A DNA stretch of 17,726 bases from positions 1 to 17,726 of the forward strand of contig PITI01000182.1 of the NCBI GenBank assembly GCA_004325065.1, in the 5' to 3' direction. A model generated the notes under the pieces. The model was given only the letters and a program-made list of their open reading frames with translations. It was not told where the DNA came from and made no database searches. The stretch comes from Hamiltosporidium magnivora. Lineage: Eukaryota > Microsporidia > Dubosqiidae. The position numbers and the translations under genes are program-made. Below, in pieces: positions 7,700 through 17,220 of this stretch (positions are counted from its first letter, which is position 1; each line of letters begins with the position of its first letter).

Positions 7700-9457
7700 T
7701 TAATGAAAATAAATCTGGCTTAAATCATTAATTATTTTTTGTGATATTGTATCTCGAAATGTCTTGGGAGTTAGATTTGGGTTTAAAACAATTTTCGATA
7801 TATAATGTAAAAAAAGATTACAGGTTTCTAAAAACATTATATAATCGTAATACTTTGGTAATGCTCCATTAGTGATTTTTTGTGTCAAATTAGAAATGTT
7901 TTTATTCATCCACAAATCAAACTCTAAAAACTGTGAATTTTTTATTCGGTTGATAAAAAATAATTTGTCTAAAAATATTGTTTCATAAACGCGGGCGATA
8001 TTATAGAACAAACTGCTAACATTTTGACTTGTATAATATGAGTTATAATCAAGTTTTTGTTTCATATGAATATCGAGTTCTAGATCTGAATTTCCAGGCA
8101 ATTTTTTCATGGTTTTGTACTCTAGAATTATTGATTTTAAAAATTCCAGGTTTTCATTTGATACAAATATAAAAACATCAAATATTATACCAGGTATTCC
8201 CGAAAATATGTATTTAATAGAGAAAATTCTGTCGCAATGCGAAGGATAACAACTTAAATCCGCTGAAATTTCAAATATTTCATTTATTATTCCTTTATTA
8301 AGTACTTCAAAAATATTTTTGCTTAATTCTAATAAATATCTATTTAAATTATAAATAATTTCTTTGTTAATCTCATATAGATAAGAAATAGCTCCTCTTT
8401 CGTCTTTTTCAAGATTCTGGCTGATAAATGGTTTTAAACACCCATAATTATATTCCATTATTGCCTTCATTAATCCCAGACACCATGAAATATAAAAAAG
8501 ATTACTTCGTATATTGACATCATTATATACTACACCTTCGATCCAACTTGGAAGAAGCAAATATATTGGCTTCAAATACATAAATGGTAAATTATCTGTG
8601 TAAAAAATTGATAAGATATTTGAGCTGAACATTTTAGATAAGTTGCAACCAAAACCTATACCATATTTACGCATCCTTAAGATTTTTTTTACACATAATT
8701 TTATATTCTTACCTATCTGTGCAACTTGATTTTTATTATCAAAAACGTTATTCAAGATTAATTTAGTATTATTTTCCAATAAAGGATACATACTTTCAAG
8801 CTTATGAATCCATCTTTTTCTAAACAAAGATTCAAGTAGCTCTAGCATTTCCAATCGATTTGTTTCTATGAAACAATGGCCGTCGAAATTTAGAAGCTGG
8901 AACATATCATTTTTCAAACAACCATTTTCATCTTTTCCAATTCGTTCGATGAGAGCATTCATTTGAACTGAAGGATTATGATTTACCTGGTTGGATAGAT
9001 GTTGTATAGAAGGCGGCATGGGATTCGTGACCATGTTATATTCCTGCGCAAATACAAATCCCTGGCCAGGAATCATACTAGGAATGGATAAAGAATCCTG
9101 GTGATTAACAGGTATATTTGGCCTTATATAAGGATTCATAGGCAAAAATATTGGACTAGGGCTGACAGTAGGTTCAATACAGGGGTACATGCTTCCTTGG
9201 TAATTTGAAACCAATACGCGTTGTAAAGGTGGCAAAGGATATGTATTGTAAACAAAGGGCTGTGAGAATGTAATAAGATGCGGCCAGTGAAGGTGTTCCG
9301 GACGAGAAAACTCCGTATTGTAAGTCAAAATTCGTGGGATTTGCTGATTTTGAATATTTGCTACACTATAGAGCTGGGTTGGTATTGCAGGATACACATT
9401 TGAAGAAAAAATAGTGACTAAGAAACAAATTCTATAAATATATGCGGCGTACCTCAT
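7700..9457 (-). CDS. Predicted secreted protein, paralogue 1 of a family of unknown function
   Basis: This 585-residue protein is not recognised. Residues 1-23 look like a signal peptide: a short basic start, hydrophobic RICFLVTIF, and a likely cleavage near VYPA. Residues 25-165 are rich in Pro, Tyr, Gln, Ser and Asn and have little regular structure. Residues 175-585 are rich in Leu, Ile, Phe and Asn and probably helical. This part aligns with the protein at 15102-16871 through blocks such as YPLLE, KPIYLLLPSWIE, KAIMEYNYGCLKPFI and IIFDVFIFVS. Five cysteines (93, 271, 340, 408, 546) have counterparts in the paralogue, which fits disulphides in a secreted protein. There is no second membrane segment or GPI-like tail. 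The ATG at 9457 directly follows a CCCC motif. A secreted or surface host-interaction protein is a reasonable guess and nothing more. Confidence 0.85.
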   Translation of the reverse strand: MRYAAYIYRICFLVTIFSSNVYPAIPTQLYSVANIQNQQIPRILTYNTEFSRPEHLHWPHLITFSQPFVYNTYPLPPLQRVLVSNYQGSMYPCIEPTVSPSPIFLPMNPYIRPNIPVNHQDSLSIPSMIPGQGFVFAQEYNMVTNPMPPSIQHLSNQVNHNPSVQMNALIERIGKDENGCLKNDMFQLLNFDGHCFIETNRLEMLELLESLFRKRWIHKLESMYPLLENNTKLILNNVFDNKNQVAQIGKNIKLCVKKILRMRKYGIGFGCNLSKMFSSNILSIFYTDNLPFMYLKPIYLLLPSWIEGVVYNDVNIRSNLFYISWCLGLMKAIMEYNYGCLKPFISQNLEKDERGAISYLYEINKEIIYNLNRYLLELSKNIFEVLNKGIINEIFEISADLSCYPSHCDRIFSIKYIFSGIPGIIFDVFIFVSNENLEFLKSIILEYKTMKKLPGNSDLELDIHMKQKLDYNSYYTSQNVSSLFYNIARVYETIFLDKLFFINRIKNSQFLEFDLWMNKNISNLTQKITNGALPKYYDYIMFLETCNLFLHYISKIVLNPNLTPKTFRDTISQKIINDLSQIYFH

Positions 9458-9458
9458 T

Positions 9459-9462
9459 GGGG
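9459..9462 (-). promoter_or_regulatory. CCCC motif at the start of secreted paralogue 1
   Basis: Read on the minus strand, TTACCCCA lies directly before the ATG at 9457. It repeats the TTACCCC arrangement before the AlaRS start and matches the known microsporidian CCC-like initiation motif. Confidence 0.55.
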
Positions 9463-9620
9463 TAATTTTTTTTCGGTTTTAATATATATTTTAGGATACA
9501 AAAATGATTAAATATTATCAATTTAATAAATAATCAGTTTTTAATCGATAAAAGGAAATTTTTACATTCGAATATAATTTTAATTAATATAAAAAAATTT
9601 ACGAGTTTTTTTCATAAATA

Positions 9621-10049
9621 TCATTGTTCTACAACATGTTCTTGCGCTTCAAAAATAAAAATATCAAATGTGGAAATAGAAAAATACAAAAAAGGCTCTG
9701 AATAATTTATGAGATTACTTTTCGAGCAGTTACTAGAAAGCTCAAAGTATGATATGTCGGACGCTTTATACCGCTAAACATAACCCTAACAGTATACACC
9801 CATAGAATTGGCAGATACCATTGTAAAAGCCTTAAGTTTCAAATGTGTCAACGTGCGCATTTGTTTGATTTGGTGTACCAAAACCTCTATAATATGTCAA
9901 TCAACAGCCCGAGACAGCCTGTTAACTTACTGATCTGAAAATATATTGACTAATATGTCTAATTTAGCAAAATCTCTATTAAAGCCAAAATACAAAGCAA
10001 GTCGCCAACGTAAATTTCTTTTACTACAAACAGGGTTTTGAAAAATGTC
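9621..10049 (-). pseudogene. Decayed reading frame of unknown origin
   Basis: A single minus-strand frame runs for 142 codons between stops and is interrupted by only four internal stops, at 9929-9927 (TAA), 9899-9897 (TGA), 9788-9786 (TAG) and 9776-9774 (TAG). The open pieces are 40, 9, 36, 3 and 50 codons long and read protein-like, for example NLRWRLALYFGFNRDF and HLKLKAFTMVSANSMGVYC. The local G+C is above that of the flanks. It lies 164 bases upstream of the paralogue-1 start. I do not recognise a family. The plus strand also has a partly open frame (9709-10038, stops inside), so the strand call is tentative. Confidence 0.35.
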
Positions 10050-10052
10050 TTA

Positions 10053-10920
10053 AAAAGCTTTGTAATGATGCAGATATATATAAAAATTCTTGAGATTGTT
10101 TAAATATTATCTTAATGGTAAAATATGACATATGGTGGAAACCAAGCATAATATTACGATAAAAAATGGGTAGGAATTGCTGTATTCAAATGCTTTATTT
10201 ACATTTTTTCAAAATAATATTACTATTTCAAAGTAAGAGTATTATTTTTTGTTAAACTTCGAAAATTGAAAAAAAAGACCTCAATGAGTGAAATGAAAGC
10301 ATTTTAATTGAATTATGTGCTAGTGGAGATTCTGATAGATTTGCAAAAATTCACATAGCAAAATATGTTTTTTAATGAAGTTCTTTACGTGTTTGAAATT
10401 TTTATGTAGTGACCTTAAGTATTTAATGCAAATGAATTCAAAAAAGTTAAATTGGCTTGTGAGAAAACAAAGCAACAAGAACTATGATCTTTAAAAATTT
10501 AAAGATTTTTTTAGGAAATACTTGACAACAATTTTCAATTCAAAATTTTTTTTGAGAAAACTTGGAATAAATTTAATTAAATATTTTAAATTTTAATCGT
10601 TTGTTCGGGCGGCTAATTAGAAAAAAACTGTCTAAAAAACCGATCAAAACCTTGGTGTAAAATTAAAAGACATATGATTTTGTTTCTCAACATAAATTTC
10701 TAGGTTTATTTCATTTCGCGTTATTAGTGTTTTTAATCCGTGAATATAGAACATTGTAAGGAAATTGTATTTTATTGAGTTACTATCATAAAAAAAACCA
10801 AATTTATAAATTTTTATGTGAAGAACGTGGTATTTGTAGGTCAAATATCTATTTCGAAGTCTTCTTCACATCAGATTTAAAAATTTTTTTTATTAAATAT
10901 ATACAAAATGTTACTGATTC
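10053..10920. other. AT-rich gene-free spacer
   Basis: No gene, repeat or RNA was recognised on either strand between the decayed frame and copy B. Confidence 0.45.
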
Positions 10921-11160
10921 CTCATCATACCAGGTGCATAAATTTCTTGGAGTATTCTCTGCTTTTCGTAAGAGGCGACTAAAAGGGACTAGTCCTCCGG
11001 GTTTGGGGTGGACGTAAAGTTAACAACCCCCCTTTTAAAACCACCGTGTTAAGAAACCCAAAAAAGTAAAGAAACTCACCAAAAGACCGGTAAGCGGTAT
11101 TACTGAGGACGGCCAAGACTTGTGCAGGGTTTTAGTGCCGACGATGAAAGAAATGTTACC
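10921..11160 (+). repeat. Dispersed GC-richer repeat, copy B (retroelement-like 3' fragment)
   Basis: This is the plus-strand partner of copy A (240-505, minus strand), so the two form inverted copies about 10.5 kb apart. The shared blocks come in the same order, starting near ACCAGGTGC and running through GGAGTATTCTCTGC, AGAGGCGACTAAAAGGGA, AACAACCC, AAGACCGGTA, GCGGTATTAC, GGCCAAG and TAGTGCC to an A/G-rich end (GATGAAAGAAATG). The open frame reaching 11017 is mostly this repeat and is not treated as a gene. Copy B is diverged from copy A at many positions, so neither insertion looks recent. Confidence 0.75.
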
Positions 11161-12236
11161 GAAATTCTGTATTTATATTTAATTATATAAGCTTTGACAA
11201 TATAGTTATTTCCAGTTTTTTTATAAAGTTTATTGCATAAATTTATGTAGTGTTGGCTATTCTATTGCGACTTTGTTTAATTATTCTCATCGGTGCAAAC
11301 TATGTACTAGTTTTGTGACGGAGATTATTTGCATGTATTTATACATTTGAAGTTTAGTGATTATCTATGAAAGTTCGGAAACTTAAAGATACACATGTGG
11401 TTTGTATTGTGAATAGCGTTTAAATTGTAAAAAGAATGACAAGAGGCAGAAAATAATCGAAGATTATTAATATACACGAACCGATACTCTAATTTATATT
11501 TAGCAAAAAATTTCTCCCAAATTTTCAACGAATGACGAAACCTGGAAAGTTTAATTTAATGCGTAAATTTATTTTTAAACATCTTAAATGACAAACTTTA
11601 AAATATTAGATAATGCTCTTAAATGCAGATCTCAATCTGTCCGGAATACCATGAAAATATTTTAGTTCTTTTTATTATATTCTAAATTTACAGAAACTTA
11701 CATGCAAGCTAATTACAAGTTATAGAATGCTATTATACATGAAAACCTAAAATCTTACAATCTAGGATGTTTTATTATATGTAATTTAGCAAGAATGTAG
11801 TAAGCGGAAAATTATATTTGCCGAGGCAAAAAAAATAATTAAATGTCTACAGATCAAATTAAAGAATCTAATTTTGACTTATAAACACTAATTGTTTTGG
11901 AAATTAGGACCTATTTATAAAAATATTATATGATGACCGTTATAGATAATATAAGATCGTATAATAAACTAAAAACCTTTATTATTTCTACTGGAAATTA
12001 GAAATTAAATAAAATTAAAAAAATGTGTCAGAAAGTATCAATACTACTAGAGATTATTAAGGAATTGTTTTTTATACATGTATCAACCAAATAATAAATT
12101 AACTTTATTAAATATATGCTTCTCTGTATTAAATACAGGTCTCAGTGTAATTTCAACGTTAACAATATAAAATATGATTAAATGTAATTCCGGGTTAAAA
12201 TAATAAAAAAAATGACACAAACGGATCAGAAATAGA
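11161..12236. other. AT-rich gene-free spacer
   Basis: I see no supported gene, RNA or repeat here on either strand. Confidence 0.45.
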
Positions 12237-12275
12237 GTCGAAGGCTAGTCGACATAGGCTTCGGACCTTTTTTTT
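12237..12275 (+). other. Stem-loop followed by a run of eight T
   Basis: GTCGAAGGCTA (12237-12247) pairs with TAGGCTTCGGAC (12255-12266) with one bulge and one mismatch around a 7-base loop. Eight T follow at 12268-12275. A T-run is how RNA polymerase III ends transcripts, so this could be the 3' end of a small RNA or SINE-type unit. No A-box or B-box could be identified upstream. It may equally be a chance hairpin in a repeat remnant. Confidence 0.3.
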
Positions 12276-14254
12276 CGTATAAAGAGACAAAGATATGTAT
12301 AGGAAAGACCAAATTTTCAGTTAAACTCTTTTTTAATCAAAATGAACATAAAAAAAGGTTTTCTTGGAGAATGTAAATTTAACAAGGTAGTCTACACAAT
12401 CAATCTATAAAGATTAATTCTAAATCTTGGTTTTTAAATTGAAAAACTAAATTACCTAAAACGATATTACTGAAAATGTGCTTATACATACAATATACTT
12501 TAATATAATACCGAAATAAAAATATTAAAAAACGAACGATAAGAAATCCTCTGCTATTCAGAATAAATATACATTCTAATGAACCTACATAGAAAAGCAC
12601 ACCATTATTAGTGTTTTTCAGCTGAAAATTTTGAGCCTCAAGAAAAAGAGCTTATTTGATGCTCCTTATCCATATTGATGTTAAAAGTTCTAACAAATAT
12701 TATAGCTTTGGAATATTGTCAATTTTGATTTCAAATGACACAAAAGTCAAACCATAATGAGAAAGTAAAATGTTTTATGAATAATAAAGGATGCAATATT
12801 AAAAATGATTTCAATAATAAGAATTAAAGTTCTACTATATTTATGTTCGAAGTAACCAAACAGGATGTATTTACTGAGATCAGAATTACAATACGCGATA
12901 TGCACACAATAGTTTACAAGTAAAATAAGAAAACCACGATTTTTTAGCCAAAAATTAAATATTTTTTTAGGTTAGACTTTAGCAAATGGCTTCATTTTTT
13001 ATTTAGGAAAGTATTGAGACAAAAAACCATTAGATAAATCTAAAATATTAAAGTACCCATTTGTTTAGAAAAGGCATATATTTTTAGAGGCTCGAAAATA
13101 CATTCATACGGTTTATTTCGACCAACGAAAAGAAATTGGAGAAAGAATAGATGTCATAGGAAGTCTAGAGATAATATTATCGGGCTTAAATGAAGGCGAG
13201 ACATCACAAACCTAACATATAACACAATATAACCGACCTGTAAACAAATGGTAATAAGCTAAAGTAAAATAAATAAATAATTTAATCCGAAAGGTTTATT
13301 GAGTAAAATCATAGTGGGGGTCTTCGATCATAAATACTAAACAAGAATCAAAGTTCAAGCACGATATAATCGATCAGGGTAGAGGGAGAAAATATGTTAA
13401 CATATGGAATATATTTTTATAAGTATAATTTAATGCAATGAATTATATAAATGCTTAACTAAATACTAATGTCTAAAATTTATACCTTATATACGAATAT
13501 AAACATATAAATGACATTATACATCTTTATTAAATAGCCAGCCATGCTTTTATTAAAAGCAAAAATTTTTGAAATCATATATTCAAATATTATTTATGAA
13601 CCGTATAAAGTTGGTTCTTTGGCAATGAAAATATCTTTAGATCGTACATTATTTAAATTAATCTAAAGTCAAGAGTTATAAATACTATTAATACATAGAT
13701 ATAAACCATACTAAAGAGAATTAGATATTTACAAAAGCAAAAAAAATTGCTCAGAAATGTAAAACAATCATCCAAAATTTTCTGCTTTTAGCAATACAGA
13801 ACTCTAAAACAACCTTATAAGTTGATAAGTTCCCTAGATGTATTGAAAAAATAGTAAAAAGATACCAAAACACTCTATCAACTAAACTACGAAACATAAT
13901 AAAAGAATATTCTAAATGAAATTAAACATCTTCAAAAAGTATATATGATTGCGATTTACAATGTCTGATTTTTTTGAATAAAATCTACTGTCAAAGCAAA
14001 CAGGACTTGCGTTTTCAACTAATAAATTATTTTAGAGTACACAAATCACAGTTCAATCTACACTTCTTCAGAGAAGGTGTTTTTCTGCAAATTTGAAATG
14101 AAATATGCAATGTAATCTCAATTTAGAAAATATCAAGGATTTTTGAAAGGAATACAATGAATATTACTATTATGAAATTATCACATATCTATGTTTGAAA
14201 TAGATAACAGATCTTCTAGAATCTTTCAATTATCTTTATGATAACTGCCTCTAA
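12276..14254. other. AT-rich gene-free spacer with weak traces of old coding sequence
   Basis: No intact gene is present. Two stretches read slightly protein-like on the plus strand: 13069-13212, 48 open codons including FDQRKEIGERIDVIGSLEII, and about 13728-13918, including VDKFPRCIEKIVKRYQNTL with an internal stop. Both could be remnants of the elements around them or chance open frames. Neither is strong enough to call on its own. Confidence 0.4.
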
Positions 14255-14832
14255 AAGCTTTATAACGAAAGGGGGGTGTCAAGCGCATTAAATGAACAAG
14301 AAGGGTGGTTTGAGTTCGTTAAGGTTCATTCCATAGGGTATGATCGTAGATTTCAACCCACTCCAAGCTCCCCTAAGACCATTAAATATTTACACTTACT
14401 CTTACCTAAACCTAGTAGAATTCCAGTTATAATATATCTCGAAGACATATACGATGTTTATCTAAACGTTAAAATACTATATCATTTGCAACAGCTATAG
14501 AGAATCCTTGGCTTATAGAAGGTATATTGCTTACATCTCATATAGGGCAGAAATTCTAGCCCAAGAAAGCAAGAATTGGTTTTCCTGCTTTTATCTGGTG
14601 ATTCCACGAATTCGATTATTTTTATAATTTAATTAGATATAGAAACTAAATGGTAAATTTAGAAAATAAGTGTCATTTCTTTGTAAACCATCCATTTATT
14701 GTACAATCACTATGTAAAAAGCGAAAATGTACTGAAGTTTTTCTTTCACAAAAAAGGAAACCAAGTATTTTCCCAGCAATTTCGATACTCTTTGCTAAGC
14801 CGGTACTTTTAAATATAGGCTCTTTTCCTTAG
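14255..14832 (+). pseudogene. Decayed reverse transcriptase of a DIRS- or Ty3-type retroelement
   Basis: A plus-strand frame is open from 14255 to 14497. Its end reads IPVIIYLEDIYDVYLN followed by YHLQQL, the layout of a retroelement reverse-transcriptase palm: the hydrophobic strand with the YxDD box, here YLED, then a helix with HLxxL. The same frame continues past stops at 14498-14500, 14516-14518 and 14543-14545 into SPRKQELVFLLLSGDST, which sits where the PSQxLxFLGFxxDS segment of DIRS- and Ty3-like enzymes is expected. A shift of frame then leads into 14650-14829, with NHPFIVQSLCK and PAISILFAKP. The altered active-site Asp, the stops and the frameshift make it inactive. No LTRs or complete ends were seen. 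DIRS versus Ty3 cannot be decided by eye. Confidence 0.5.
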
Positions 14833-15101
14833 TAATTTAAACAAAAACATTTCATCATTTATAAAAGCAATATATAATAGAACTGCGGTTATATCAGATA
14901 AAACATTTTTTAAATCATTTTACATTTTTTTAAGGAAATAAAGTATATTTTTATGGAAATTAAACACGAGCAGATTATGAAGAAAACCCATATTTTTAAT
15001 TAAAAACGAATAAAATTGTCTTAAATAGACAAAACTTGAATTATTTAAGTTAAGAAAAAATTTGGATCAAAAAAGACCCTCGGTTATGTCTCAAATACCG
15101 T
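14833..15101. other. Spacer between the retroelement remnant and secreted paralogue 2
   Basis: AT-rich sequence forming the 3' flank of the minus-strand gene that ends at 15102. No long inverted repeat like the one behind paralogue 1 is visible here. Confidence 0.45.
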
Positions 15102-16871
15102 TTATTTGAAATTCTTTACTTGTAAAAATCGAAATATTTTCTCACTTAATATATCTTCAAATCCTATGGGAGTAATATCTGGGTTTAAAGTAACCTTGCA
15201 TATATAATTTAAAAAAATATTACAAGATGTTAAAAAATTTCGAATATCAAAGTATTTTGGCACTATGTTTCTTAGCAGCATACGCCTTAGACCTGCCATA
15301 TTTTCACGAAACCATATTTTGAAATTTAGGGAGAAAGGATTTTGAATGAAATCACAATATCCTTTTTCTTGAAAAAGTTTTCCATAAATTGATGCTAGAT
15401 CATAAAAAACTTTTCTAATATTTTCACTCGTCGAATAACCTTCCTCATCTAACATTTTTTCCATATAATTTAGGAATTTCAAATCTTTGTTTTCTTGCGA
15501 TTCTTTCAAAACTTCGTAATCATTGATTATCGAATGTAAAAAGTCAAAATTTTCTTTGGACAACAATATGAAGACATCAAATAGTATAGCAGTAATTTCA
15601 AAATGAGCCAAAGTAAATGAAAAAACATTATTACAGTTATTAACTAAAAATTCAGAATCTGTGTGCAATTTGAATATTTTGTAATAAGCTTCTCTACCAA
15701 GTATTGTGAAAATATCCCCAAAAAACTCCATTATGAGATTAAAATGGTTATAAATTAAACTTTTTTGACTGCTGAAATGATATGAAAATCCAACTTGCTT
15801 GTTTTCTCTTATATTTTGATCGATAAAAGGCTTTAAACACTTATAATTATATTTCATTATTGCTTTTGTAACATTTAAAATCAAAGAAATATTAAAAAGA
15901 TGCTTTGCGAGAGTAAGTTCATTCTGAATGGTGTTTTCAATCCATAAAGGTAAGAGTAAAAACAGGGGTTTACAATATATCATTGGACGATTCCTTGCAT
16001 GAAATATAAACGGAGCTTTAAGTCGAAATATTTTCATCAAATAACACATGAATCCAATTTCATATTTTCGATTGGCAAGTATCTTTTCAACGAGTGTCTT
16101 TATAGTTTCGGTTATATTATTAATCTTCTTACGACAATCTAGAATATTTTGAAAGGAAATCGTATAGTCATGATCTAATAAAGGATAGAAATACTCAAGT
16201 CTGCGAATTTCATCTTTTCTACATAAAGATATTATAACTTTAAAGATTTCATGATTATTGATTTCAAAAACAACATCGTTATCTTTATTTAAAACAATAT
16301 AGGTAGGAGTAGGTACAGAGGGATTCTCCATATGATTTTGTTCTGTGATACCTCCTGCATAAATATTGGGAGGCTGTGTAGAAGTATTTAATGATTCTGA
16401 TGCCATTTGAAGATTACTGGAGGCTAGAAGCATAGCATTTGTACGATCTTGGGTCAATAATTGCTCTGGGTCATTAGATGTACTAAAATTTGATGACATT
16501 GGCATGTTTGGGGCAAAATTTGGAGGCTGTGCATTCATATATGAAAGATAAGATTGAATACATGGTTGGTTAGAAGATATATAAGCCGGAACAGGGTAGT
16601 AAGGCATTGGTACATATCCGAACCCCGAGATGCTTGGGAAAGGCTGAAAGTATCTTTGATATGAAGGAAGGGGTTGTATATTATAAACGTAATATTGGCC
16701 ACTGCTGCTTTGTGTATATACTAAATTAAGCCCTGGTGTAGAAATTTGATCTACATGCCAATTAGGTGTCGATATATTACTATAAACCGGCACAGATGTT
16801 CTGTAATACATTTCAGAAGACTCAATAAATTGCAAAAATTGAGTTAGAAAAATATATACAGATCTTTTCAT
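15102..16871 (-). CDS. Predicted secreted protein, paralogue 2 of a family of unknown function
   Basis: From the ATG at 16871 this gives 589 residues. The frame is open further upstream to 16907, but only through a TTG codon, so 16871 is the first ATG after the in-frame stop. The N-terminus (MKRSVYIFLTQFLQF) is a plausible though weaker signal peptide. Residues 25-190 are rich in Pro, Tyr, Ser, Gln and Asn, and share VYNIQPLPSYQR with VYNTYPLPPLQR of paralogue 1. The rest aligns closely in blocks such as YPLLD, KPLFLLLPLWIE, KAIMKYNYKCLKPFI, ILFDVFILLSKEN and LTSCNIFLNYI. Cysteines 104, 276, 345, 413 and 550 match the five of paralogue 1. The stop codon lies inside an AATAAA (15106-15101), a possible overlapping polyadenylation signal. 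No CCCC motif precedes the ATG, unlike the other two genes. Function is unknown. Confidence 0.85.
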   Translation of the reverse strand: MKRSVYIFLTQFLQFIESSEMYYRTSVPVYSNISTPNWHVDQISTPGLNLVYTQSSSGQYYVYNIQPLPSYQRYFQPFPSISGFGYVPMPYYPVPAYISSNQPCIQSYLSYMNAQPPNFAPNMPMSSNFSTSNDPEQLLTQDRTNAMLLASSNLQMASESLNTSTQPPNIYAGGITEQNHMENPSVPTPTYIVLNKDNDVVFEINNHEIFKVIISLCRKDEIRRLEYFYPLLDHDYTISFQNILDCRKKINNITETIKTLVEKILANRKYEIGFMCYLMKIFRLKAPFIFHARNRPMIYCKPLFLLLPLWIENTIQNELTLAKHLFNISLILNVTKAIMKYNYKCLKPFIDQNIRENKQVGFSYHFSSQKSLIYNHFNLIMEFFGDIFTILGREAYYKIFKLHTDSEFLVNNCNNVFSFTLAHFEITAILFDVFILLSKENFDFLHSIINDYEVLKESQENKDLKFLNYMEKMLDEEGYSTSENIRKVFYDLASIYGKLFQEKGYCDFIQNPFSLNFKIWFRENMAGLRRMLLRNIVPKYFDIRNFLTSCNIFLNYICKVTLNPDITPIGFEDILSEKIFRFLQVKNFK

Positions 16872-17220
16872 TAAGTTTATTATTAAAAACACTATAAATA
16901 CGTTCAATACAATTAAAATCTAAATTAAATGTAATTTTTATCAAATGTTAATTTCTATCAAAGATTTTTGATCTAATCATTTCAAAAATCTATTTCATAA
17001 AAAGATTTAAAAGGTCTTACGATTTTTGGTATTTGCTTAATAAAAATTCTTTCCGATAAAAAATTATTTGAATGATATATTTTTTGATAACAAGTAAAGG
17101 GAGAATAATCATGTAAGAAACTCTCTGCTTAGTAAGTAGTAGGTGGACTTGATGTATGAAATTAATATGCGGATTTTCGTTGGAAATAAAACTTAGCTAT
17201 ATTAGGGGCAGTTTAATTAG
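16872..17220. other. 5' flank of secreted paralogue 2
   Basis: AT-rich sequence upstream of the minus-strand gene; from about 17100 the G+C rises toward the decayed frame at the window edge. No CCC- or GGG-type motif is seen next to the ATG at 16871. Confidence 0.45.

Noticed and set aside
10775..11017. 80-codon plus-strand open frame
   Set aside because: Its second half is the dispersed repeat copy B and its first half is AT-rich sequence without coding character.
12400..12600. 66-codon minus-strand open frame, hydrophobic
   Set aside because: It is short and its hydrophobic look follows from T-rich codons; there is no supporting context.
14274..14375. 5S rRNA-like string on the minus strand (CTACGATCATACC)
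   Set aside because: Only the short 5' block resembles 5S rRNA; the expected internal and 3' blocks are missing, and the plus strand reads as a reverse-transcriptase remnant.
16872..16907. Upstream extension of paralogue 2 to a TTG codon at 16907
   Set aside because: TTG is not a usual start in eukaryotes and an in-frame ATG with a plausible signal peptide follows at 16871.
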